Source: Campylobacteraceae bacterium (lineage in GTDB: Bacteria; Campylobacterota; Campylobacteria; Campylobacterales; Sulfurovaceae). From it: DNA of 8,254 nucleotides. Location: positions 1-8,254 of the forward strand of contig JALSOO010000193.1 of NCBI GenBank assembly GCA_026986355.1, given 5' to 3'. Below are positions 1 to 6,211 of the stretch, piece by piece. A program made the position numbers and the translations under genes. How positions within the stretch are numbered: position 1 is the stretch's first letter; each line of letters opens with the position of its first letter. Under the pieces are notes generated by a model. The model was not told where the DNA came from. It ran no database searches and saw only the letters and a program-made list of their open reading frames with translations.

Positions 1-647
1 GAAAAGCATCTGGAACACAAGAGCAGAATATCTTAGCAAAAAAAGATTCTCTATATCGTCAAGACTATTGTGGGTGTCTATTTGGTCTAACGATACAACG
101 TAAACAACAGAGAAAATTAGCAGATGAACTCTTCTCTCCTATATCCAAACAGATACAACCTGAATCTATAGAGGCACGAATTGAGCTATATAAAAAACGG
201 TGGGAGTATGAAGAGAGTAATATTGATTACAAGATAGTAAAAGAGCGTTTTTTGAACTGGCGAATGATAAATGGAGTATTAAAAGTAAAAAAAGAGGTTG
301 TTCCTGCACATTTTTTACCCTATTCTACACTAAAAAGTGAATACACAAGAGGAAAAGTAGATGTACAAATAGGAGATTTATACTATATGAATAGAGATGA
401 GGTTAAGTTTATAACATTAGATACCTATAATAAGTTAGCAGGTACTGATTTTAAAAATATTATTGATTTAATCTATACTACTCCATCTTTTGAAAAAGAG
501 ATTAAAATTAGGAATCAATTAATTAGTAGTGTTTATGATTTATCTATGATAGTTGTAGTCAAACATATTCCAACACAAAAGATTGAACTAATATACAAAA
601 GCCATAATTACGAAGATGTTAAAGAGGTTCTTCTAAAATTGTCATAA
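1..647 (+). CDS. queH: Epoxyqueuosine reductase QueH, C-terminal part (5' end outside window)
   Basis: QueH (DUF208 family) reduces epoxyqueuosine to queuosine in the anticodon wobble position of GUN tRNAs, using an iron-sulfur cluster, in the cytoplasm. The frame is open from base 3, giving 214 visible residues, and ends at TAA 645-647. Diagnostic is the segment SLYRQDYCGCLFG near visible residues 16-28, with the Cys-Gly-Cys pair encoded at 69-77. It is followed by ELFSPIS and an ELYKKRWEYE helix typical of the family. The N-terminal Cys-Cys motif lies upstream of the window. About 130 residues follow the conserved core (from FLNWR on). They include VVPAHFLPYSTL and an SVYDLSMIVVVKHIPTQKIELIY segment and look like an extra C-terminal domain. 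A TTG at 252 could be mistaken for a start, but homology runs through it. Gene identity is by recognised motif; no alignment was run. Confidence 0.85.
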   Translation, partial: KASGTQEQNILAKKDSLYRQDYCGCLFGLTIQRKQQRKLADELFSPISKQIQPESIEARIELYKKRWEYEESNIDYKIVKERFLNWRMINGVLKVKKEVVPAHFLPYSTLKSEYTRGKVDVQIGDLYYMNRDEVKFITLDTYNKLAGTDFKNIIDLIYTTPSFEKEIKIRNQLISSVYDLSMIVVVKHIPTQKIELIYKSHNYEDVKEVLLKLS

Positions 648-666
648 TATTTTAGTTATATTTAGG

Positions 667-672
667 TAGAAT
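667..672 (+). promoter_or_regulatory. Possible sigma70 -10 element for the fabZ operon
   Basis: The 55-bp queH-fabZ gap contains TAGAAT, one mismatch from TATAAT, 30 bp before the fabZ ATG and preceded by the T-rich stretch ATTTTAGTTATATTTAGG. Campylobacterota housekeeping promoters usually have a -10 box and T-rich upstream periodicity without a good -35, and no -35 is visible here. This is the only gap upstream of the run fabZ to 7507 that has room for a promoter. The call is weak because the whole spacer is AT-rich and queH could simply read through. Confidence 0.3.
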
Positions 673-688
673 AATTAAAAAATTATTC
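669..688 (+). repeat. 8-bp inverted repeat between queH and fabZ
   Basis: GAATAATT (669-676) and AATTATTC (681-688) are perfect reverse complements separated by AAAA. The arms are almost entirely A/T and no T-run follows, so this is not a convincing terminator. It ends just before the fabZ ribosome-binding site (AAGG at 691-694) and overlaps the end of the proposed -10 box. It could be an operator or a chance AT palindrome. Confidence 0.3.
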
Positions 689-702
689 CAAAGGCTCAAT
701 TA

Positions 703-1152
703 ATGCTATATAATGTAGTTGAAATTCAAAAAATATTACCTCATAGGTATCCCTTTTTACTACTTGACCGTGTTACAAAACTTGAAAAAGGGGTTAGTAT
801 AGAGGGGTATAAAAATGTATCTATCTCCGAACCTGTTTTCCAAGGACACTTTCCCGACCATCCAATCTATCCAGGGGTAATGATTATTGAAGGTATGGCA
901 CAAGCAGGTGGAGTACTTGCGTTTAAGAGTGCTACAGAAGATGAGCAGAAAGAGGCAGAAGATAAAGTTGTATACTTTATGAGTATAGACAAAGCAAAAT
1001 TTAGGTCTCCTGTAACACCTGGTGACCAACTTGTATATAGATTAAGTGTTATAAAACAGCGTGGAGCGATTTGGCAACTTGATGCCAAAGCTTATGTAGA
1101 TGAAAAATTAGTCGCAGAGGCTCAATTAAAAGCGATGATTGTAGATAAATAA
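703..1152 (+). CDS. fabZ: (3R)-hydroxyacyl-ACP dehydratase FabZ
   Basis: FabZ dehydrates (3R)-hydroxyacyl-ACP to trans-2-enoyl-ACP in the cytosolic type II fatty-acid elongation cycle. The 149-residue length is normal for this single hot-dog-fold enzyme. It opens with LPHRYPFLLLDRV (residues 12-24). The active-site segment GHFPDHPIYPGVMIIEGMAQ (48-67) carries the catalytic pair H49 and E63, the same numbering as in Pseudomonas aeruginosa FabZ. The ATG at 703 is preceded by AAGG at 691-694, 8 nt away. It is the first gene of the operon-like run. Its 26-bp spacing from lpxA fits the widespread fabZ-lpxA pairing: FabZ consumes the (3R)-hydroxyacyl-ACP pool from which LpxA takes its acyl donor, so joint expression balances phospholipid and lipid A synthesis. 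Identification is firm. Confidence 0.97.
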   Translation: MLYNVVEIQKILPHRYPFLLLDRVTKLEKGVSIEGYKNVSISEPVFQGHFPDHPIYPGVMIIEGMAQAGGVLAFKSATEDEQKEAEDKVVYFMSIDKAKFRSPVTPGDQLVYRLSVIKQRGAIWQLDAKAYVDEKLVAEAQLKAMIVDK

Positions 1153-1178
1153 TCTATAAAAATCAAAAAAGGTTTTTA

Positions 1179-1970
1179 GTGTCAAATATACATCCAACAG
1201 CAATTATAGAAGATGGAGCAATAATAGGTACAGATGTAACTATCGGTCCATTTGTGACTATCTCTTCCCAAGCTACTATTGGCGACAATACGACTATTGA
1301 CGCTCATGCAAATATATCAGGTAAAACAACGATAGGTAGTGGAAATCATATCTTTTCTCATGCTGTTGTTGGCTCTATTCCTCAAGATTTAAAATTTTCA
1401 GGCGAAGATGTTGAGCTTATTATTGGTAATAATAATAAGATTCGAGAGTTTACGTTAATCAATCCTGGTACAAAGGGTGGAGGAAGTATTACACAAATTG
1501 GTAACAATAATCTATTAATGGGATATGTTCATATAGGACATGATGTTATTATAAAGAATAACTGTATCTTAGCCAATGGTGCAACATTAGCAGGACATGT
1601 TGAACTAGGTGATAATGTTGTTATTGGGGGATTGACTCCTATTCATCAATTTGTTCATATTGGAGATTTTGCTATGATTGCTGGAGCATCAGCACTTAGT
1701 CAAGATATTCCACCTTACTGTTTAGCAGAGGGAAACCGTGCTACTCTTAGAGGACTTAATCTAACAGGTCTTAGACGACATTTAGATAGAGATGAGATTA
1801 ATAATCTAAAAGTAGCATATAGGGAGCTGTTTGAGAGTGGACAAGCACTAAAAGAGAGAGCTGAAAAACTTTTAGAAACAACTAAATCAAAAAATGTAAA
1901 AAATTTAATAACATTTATAACACAATCAAAACGTGGTATACCATATATAAGGAAAAATATTAATGGCTAG
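1179..1970 (+). CDS. lpxA: Acyl-ACP--UDP-N-acetylglucosamine O-acyltransferase LpxA
   Basis: LpxA catalyses the first step of lipid A synthesis, moving a (3R)-hydroxyacyl chain from ACP to the 3-position of UDP-GlcNAc (or its 3-amino analogue) in the cytosol. The protein is 263 residues, close to the 262 of E. coli. Residues 1 to about 185 are hexapeptide repeats (IGTDVTIGPFV, IGNNNLLMGYVHIGHDV and similar) forming a left-handed beta helix. A helical C-terminal domain begins near GLNLTGLRR. Relative to E. coli the numbering is offset by four: catalytic H125 is H121, K76 is K72, H160 is H156, and the chain-length residue G173 is kept as G169. E. coli H99 is replaced by N95 (NPGTKGGG). The start is GTG at 1179, supported by AAAAAGG ending at 1172, 6 nt upstream. 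The 3' end overlaps clpX by 8 bp. Confidence 0.96.
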   Translation: MSNIHPTAIIEDGAIIGTDVTIGPFVTISSQATIGDNTTIDAHANISGKTTIGSGNHIFSHAVVGSIPQDLKFSGEDVELIIGNNNKIREFTLINPGTKGGGSITQIGNNNLLMGYVHIGHDVIIKNNCILANGATLAGHVELGDNVVIGGLTPIHQFVHIGDFAMIAGASALSQDIPPYCLAEGNRATLRGLNLTGLRRHLDRDEINNLKVAYRELFESGQALKERAEKLLETTKSKNVKNLITFITQSKRGIPYIRKNING

Positions 1971-3195
1971 AAGAAGATGTAGTTTTTGTAATACTACAGA
2001 AAAAAAGAAAAATCCATTTATAGCAGGGAACAATAATGTATATATCTGTTCAAACTGTGTAGAGTCTGCTTATCAAATAATATTTGGAGAAGGAGATGAG
2101 GAGGAGTTTAATAGCTCTTTAGAAGAAGAGACACCTCAAACACTTCTTATCCCAAAAGAGATACATAAGATATTGAATGATTATGTCATAGGTCAAGAAG
2201 AGGCAAAAAAAACACTCTCTGTAGCTGTTTATAACCATTATAAACGGATTTTTAAACATATTCATGATAATGATACCTCTATTGAAAAATCAAATATTCT
2301 ACTTATTGGTCCTACAGGTTCAGGTAAAACACTATTAGCACAAACCATTGCACGATTTTTAGATGTACCTATTGCTATATCAGATGCAACCAACTTGACT
2401 GAAGCAGGTTATGTCGGAGAAGATGTTGAAAATATCTTGACAAAACTACTACAATCAGCAGATGGAGACATCAACAAAGCTCAACGTGGAATTATCTTTA
2501 TTGATGAGATGGATAAAATCGCTAGAATGGGTGAAAACCGTTCAATTACTAGAGATGTATCTGGAGAGGGTGTTCAACAAGCATTACTTAAAATAATAGA
2601 AGGTTCAGTAGTAAATATACCACCAAAAGGTGGACGAAAACACCCAAATCAAGACTTTTTACAGATAGATACTTCAAATATACTCTTTATTTGTGGTGGT
2701 GCATTTGATGGTGTAGAAGAGATTATTCAGAGACGATTAGGTGCAAATCAACTTGGTTTTGGACAGAGTAAACGAAGTTCTAAAGAGAATGAAGATGTAA
2801 TGCACCTGATTGAATCAGATGATTTAGTCCAATTTGGTATTATTCCTGAATTGATTGGTCGACTTCATGTTACTGCTACACTCGAACCTATTACACTTGA
2901 TGATATGGTAAGAATTCTCACTGAACCTAAAAATTCAATTATGAAACAGTATCAAAAACTTTTTGAGATAGATAATGCTATCTTAACTTTTGAGAAGAGT
3001 GCTTTGGAAGCTATTGCCAAAAAAGCTATCAAAAGAAAGACAGGAGCAAGAGGATTGAGGTCAATTATGGAAGAGGCTCTATTAGATATAATGTATGAAC
3101 TTCCAGAACTTGAAGGATATGAGATTATTATTACAGAAGATGTAATATCTAATGGCACAAAACCACTTTATATAAAAAATTCAAAAACAGCATAA
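1963..3195 (+). CDS. clpX: ATP-dependent Clp protease ATP-binding subunit ClpX
   Basis: ClpX is a hexameric AAA+ unfoldase that threads tagged or damaged cytosolic proteins into the ClpP peptidase. The 410-residue protein has the usual order. An N-terminal C4 zinc-binding domain uses C6, C9, C29 and C32. An acidic linker (43-57) follows, then Walker A GPTGSGKT (116-123), the pore-1 loop GYVG (149-152), Walker B with D181-E182, the RKH pore loop (225-227), an arginine finger in ELIGR (R300), and sensor 2 GARGLR (361-366). The tripeptide LGF (264-266) sits where the ClpP-binding loop (usually IGF) lies, so this should be a ClpP partner. clpP itself is not in the window. The ATG at 1963 follows AAGGAA (1949-1954) at 8 nt and overlaps the lpxA stop, suggesting translational coupling. 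ClpX next to lipid A and cell-shape genes is a lineage arrangement rather than a direct pathway link. Confidence 0.97.
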   Translation: MARRRCSFCNTTEKKKNPFIAGNNNVYICSNCVESAYQIIFGEGDEEEFNSSLEEETPQTLLIPKEIHKILNDYVIGQEEAKKTLSVAVYNHYKRIFKHIHDNDTSIEKSNILLIGPTGSGKTLLAQTIARFLDVPIAISDATNLTEAGYVGEDVENILTKLLQSADGDINKAQRGIIFIDEMDKIARMGENRSITRDVSGEGVQQALLKIIEGSVVNIPPKGGRKHPNQDFLQIDTSNILFICGGAFDGVEEIIQRRLGANQLGFGQSKRSSKENEDVMHLIESDDLVQFGIIPELIGRLHVTATLEPITLDDMVRILTEPKNSIMKQYQKLFEIDNAILTFEKSALEAIAKKAIKRKTGARGLRSIMEEALLDIMYELPELEGYEIIITEDVISNGTKPLYIKNSKTA

Positions 3196-3205
3196 GGGAG
3201 TAAAA

Positions 3206-4240
3206 ATGTTTAAACGATTTCTAGGAATGTTTTCAAATGATTTAGCAATAGATTTAGGAACAGCAAATACATTAGTTTTAGTCAAAGGAAGAGGAATATG
3301 TATTAATGAGCCATCGGTAGTAGCGATACAGTATGATAAGCATGGACGTGAACATATCTTGGCAGTTGGTCAAGATGCAAAAGATATGGTGGGTAAAACA
3401 CCTGGCAATATTAAAGCCATTCGACCAATGAGAGATGGAGTGATTGCAGATTTTAATACAACAGAGATGATGATTCGTTACTTTATTGAAAAAGTACATA
3501 ATAGAAAGGGGCTATTTTCTCCTAGAATTATTATTTGTGTTCCTTTTGGTTTGACACAAGTTGAGAGAAAGGCTGTAAAAGAGTCAGCAATGAGTGCAGG
3601 AGCTAGAGAGGTTTACCTAATAGAAGAGCCTATGGCAGCAGCAATTGGTTCAGGGATACCTGTAAAAGAGCCAAATGGAAACTTGGTTGTAGATATTGGT
3701 GGTGGTACTACTGAAATTGGTGTAATATCTTTGGGTGGATTGGTTCTCTCTAAATCAATCAGAACAGCAGGAGATAAAATTGATAAATATATCATAGACT
3801 ATATGAAGAAAAACTTTAACCTTCTTATTGGAGATAGAGTTGCAGAAGATATGAAAATCTCTATTGGTACAGCTATTCAACTAGATGAAGAGCTAACAAT
3901 AAATGTAAAGGGTAGAGACCAAGTTACAGGACTTTTAACTTCTGTAGAGATTACTTCAGAACATATTAGAGAAGCGATTAAAGAGCCTCTAAAAGAGATT
4001 GGAGAAGCACTAAAATTGGTACTAGAGCAGACTCCTCCTGATTTAGCTGGTGATATTGTAGAGAATGGTATCGTCTTGACAGGTGGTGGAGCATTGATTC
4101 GTGGTTTAGATAAATATCTATCCAATATTATTAAACTTCCTATTTATGTAGCAGAAGACCCACTACTAGCAGTAGCAAAAGGTACAGGAAAAGCACTTGA
4201 AGAGATTGACTTACTACAACAAACCGTTTATGAAGAATAG
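3206..4240 (+). CDS. mreB: Rod shape-determining protein MreB
   Basis: MreB is the bacterial actin that forms membrane-bound antiparallel filaments and guides the elongasome along the lateral wall. The length is 344 residues, standard for the family. Visible elements are a short amphipathic N-terminus (MFKRFLGMFS) for membrane attachment, phosphate-1 loop AIDLGTANT with D16, the CVPFGLTQVERKAVKESA segment (111-128), IEEPMAAAIG with E140 in the catalytic region, phosphate-2 loop VVDIGGGTTEIG (161-172), and the adenosine motif GIVLTGGGALIRGL (288-301). The ribosome-binding site AAGGGAG (3194-3200) overlaps the clpX stop codon and lies 5 nt before ATG 3206, the best Shine-Dalgarno inside the run. 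The last 11 bp overlap mreC. No truncation or missing motif was seen. Confidence 0.97.
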   Translation: MFKRFLGMFSNDLAIDLGTANTLVLVKGRGICINEPSVVAIQYDKHGREHILAVGQDAKDMVGKTPGNIKAIRPMRDGVIADFNTTEMMIRYFIEKVHNRKGLFSPRIIICVPFGLTQVERKAVKESAMSAGAREVYLIEEPMAAAIGSGIPVKEPNGNLVVDIGGGTTEIGVISLGGLVLSKSIRTAGDKIDKYIIDYMKKNFNLLIGDRVAEDMKISIGTAIQLDEELTINVKGRDQVTGLLTSVEITSEHIREAIKEPLKEIGEALKLVLEQTPPDLAGDIVENGIVLTGGGALIRGLDKYLSNIIKLPIYVAEDPLLAVAKGTGKALEEIDLLQQTVYEE

Positions 4241-5066
4241 CAAATTTATTTTCTTGTCTATTCTTATTATTACTATAATATTCCTCTTGAGAAGAGAGGA
4301 CTCTTTTCAAGATAAATTTGCAACACTTACATTACCTATCAAAGAGAGTTATTTAAATATAGCTAATAGTCTAAAAGATACTAAAGAGCAATACTTAAAT
4401 CAAGCAGATGCCATAAAAGAGTTAAACAGAGAGAACCTGCTATTACGAAAATATCTATATCAACAAAAGATGAGAATTGTTAAACTTGAAGCCTTGTATA
4501 AATATAATGAAGATAAGTTTAATAGTCATAAAAATATTTTAAGGGTTCAAACCATCTCATATAAAAAACTCAATGACTTTTCACAAGTATATCTAACCAA
4601 CGGATCTGAACTTAAAGAAGATAAAATTTTTGGACTTATTCAAAAAAATGTTGCAGCAGGTATTGCTATAAAAACAGATGAACCTCTCAAAGGGATTTTA
4701 CTCTCTAATGAAGAGTGTCAATTCTCAACTTTTATAGGAGAAGAGAAGAGACCAGGTATTGCCAAAGGGGTTGATGCCCAACATATGGAGGTCAATTTTA
4801 TCCCTAAATGGTCAAAGATTAATATTGGAGATAAAGTGGTCACTTCAGGACTAGACAATATCTTTTTACCAAATATTCCTGTAGGTGTTGTAACTAAAGT
4901 AATTACACAAAGTACGTATAAAACAGCTATTATCAAGATTTATGCTGATGTACTCCATCCTGATTTTTTCTACTTGGTCAAAGAGGTCATACACAAGCCT
5001 ACTGATATTAATATATCAGCAATGACACCTGATAATAATAGTTCAGATTTAAAATCTAGCATATAG
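4230..5066 (+). CDS. mreC: Rod shape-determining protein MreC
   Basis: MreC is a bitopic inner-membrane protein whose periplasmic part activates the PBP2/RodA synthase and links it to MreB. From the ATG at 4230 the protein has 278 residues: one membrane helix at about 5-20 (KFIFLSILIITIIFLL), a coiled coil at about 45-95, and the paired beta-barrel MreC domain from about 105, including GDKVVTSGLDNIFLPNIPVG (200-219). A hydrophilic tail closes the protein. A longer reading from TTG 4197 adds 11 residues, but it puts charged residues before the membrane helix and lies deep within mreB, so ATG 4230 is preferred. No clear Shine-Dalgarno precedes it. With the 11-bp overlap on mreB, translation is probably coupled to mreB termination. 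There is no mreD directly after it, as expected for Campylobacterota. Confidence 0.93.
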   Translation: MKNSKFIFLSILIITIIFLLRREDSFQDKFATLTLPIKESYLNIANSLKDTKEQYLNQADAIKELNRENLLLRKYLYQQKMRIVKLEALYKYNEDKFNSHKNILRVQTISYKKLNDFSQVYLTNGSELKEDKIFGLIQKNVAAGIAIKTDEPLKGILLSNEECQFSTFIGEEKRPGIAKGVDAQHMEVNFIPKWSKINIGDKVVTSGLDNIFLPNIPVGVVTKVITQSTYKTAIIKIYADVLHPDFFYLVKEVIHKPTDINISAMTPDNNSSDLKSSI

Positions 5067-5074
5067 GATAGCAC

Positions 5075-6211
5075 ATGTCAAAAAATAACCCATCATCTAG
5101 CACACCTTGTTTTATAAGCTTTATTGTAGTAGCTTTTATTCCTACTCTCTTTTTTGTTGGAATTGTTTTGGGGTATCTCCATAAAATTCCATTAAAAGTA
5201 GATATACACTCGTTATCTATTCTTAGTGTTATATATATAACATATCTCTTGTTTATCAAACATAACGCAAACGTTGCAATTTGTAGAATGCGTAAAGAGT
5301 ATATTAATCTACAAAAAGATTTACAACAACATATCAAAGAGAACTCATTGACTATCTTTAACAAGACAAAATCAACTGCTAATATTAGTAATTTTGTATC
5401 AGATTATTATAAAACCTTTAGAAATGACAACTTTGCATCAGTTGCTCCTTCATTCTTTCCTATGTTAGGTATTTTAGGTACATTTACAGCTATTGCTCTT
5501 TCAATGCCAGACTTCTCTTCTACCAATTCAGAAGCATTAGACCGTGACATATCTCTGCTTTTAGCAGGGGTAGGGACAGCTTTTTATGCCTCTATTTTTG
5601 GTATTTTTCTCTCTATTGTTTGGATTTTTTTTGAGAAACGAGGTCTCTCAAAAGTAGATATGGATTTACATGAACTTCATCAAGTCTATGATGATTATAT
5701 CTGGTCTGAAAGTGAATTAAGTCGTCATGAACATATGCAAGATGAGCTTCGTGACCAAAATATGATTAAAGCGTTCAAAGAGGTATTTAATCTTGACTTT
5801 ATTCAGACTCTCAATGAGAAACATCTCGAAAACTTCCAAACAATTATCAATGAGACCAATAGAAACTTTACTACAGTAACCAATCATATGCAGATGGTTT
5901 CAACTGATTTAAAAGATACTATTGCAAAAATTCATACAGCAAAATCTGTACTAAAAGCCAATGAAAATATAGAGAAGAATATGAAAGAGTTCAATAGAGC
6001 AACGCAACTTCTATCCAATAGTATTCATCAATTTGATACTTCACTCGAACATGCCTTGACTCTTAGCTTTAAGAAAATTGATAGTGAGTTGAGCGATATT
6101 ATTATCAAATTAGCCAATTTTGCCAATAGTACCAGTCAACAAAATGCTATTTTACAAGATACGATAGCTAAATATCATAAACAGATTTCCAACACTATAG
6201 TGAACAGATAA
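5075..6211 (+). CDS. MotA/TolQ/ExbB-family proton channel protein (ZorA-like stator subunit)
   Basis: This 378-residue inner-membrane protein has four hydrophobic segments: about 13-35, 46-63, 123-144 and 160-186. TM3 carries PSFFPMLGILGTFTAIAL and TM4 carries LLLAGVGTAFYASIFGIFLSI, matching the two conserved channel-lining helices of MotA, TolQ and ExbB (GLLGTV-like and AL-AT-GL-like). About 60 residues, mostly polar, join TM2 and TM3. About 190 cytoplasmic residues follow TM4, rich in predicted helix and reminiscent of the ZorA tail. ATG 5075 follows AGGA (5065-5068) at 6 nt. It starts 8 nt after mreC and overlaps the next gene by 1 nt. The partner encodes the matching MotB-like subunit, so together they should form an ion-driven unit. 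It is not flagellar MotA, which lacks such a tail and is about 250-290 residues. The physiological role is unknown. Confidence 0.85.
   Translation: MSKNNPSSSTPCFISFIVVAFIPTLFFVGIVLGYLHKIPLKVDIHSLSILSVIYITYLLFIKHNANVAICRMRKEYINLQKDLQQHIKENSLTIFNKTKSTANISNFVSDYYKTFRNDNFASVAPSFFPMLGILGTFTAIALSMPDFSSTNSEALDRDISLLLAGVGTAFYASIFGIFLSIVWIFFEKRGLSKVDMDLHELHQVYDDYIWSESELSRHEHMQDELRDQNMIKAFKEVFNLDFIQTLNEKHLENFQTIINETNRNFTTVTNHMQMVSTDLKDTIAKIHTAKSVLKANENIEKNMKEFNRATQLLSNSIHQFDTSLEHALTLSFKKIDSELSDIIIKLANFANSTSQQNAILQDTIAKYHKQISNTIVNR

Noticed and set aside
252..647. A complete 131-residue gene starting at TTG 252
   Set aside because: The same frame is open back to base 3 and encodes the QueH Cys-Gly-Cys motif upstream, so this is the tail of a longer gene.
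760..1088. Reverse-strand frames across fabZ (760-1029 and 867-1088)
   Set aside because: They lie entirely within a well-identified gene on the other strand and show no recognisable domain.
2952..4125. Reverse-strand frames in clpX and mreB (2952-3158, 3278-3499, 3613-3795, 3877-4125)
   Set aside because: All are contained in firmly identified + strand genes, with Ser/Ile-rich compositions typical of antisense shadows.
4197..4229. TTG 4197 as the mreC start
   Set aside because: It adds 11 residues translated from within mreB with no matching ribosome-binding site at normal distance; ATG 4230 places the membrane helix directly at the N-terminus as in other MreC proteins.
5056..5364. Reverse-strand 102-residue frame over the start of the channel gene
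   Set aside because: It spans the mreC stop and the first membrane segments of the channel protein; its hydrophobicity mirrors the sense strand and there is no promoter or SD evidence.
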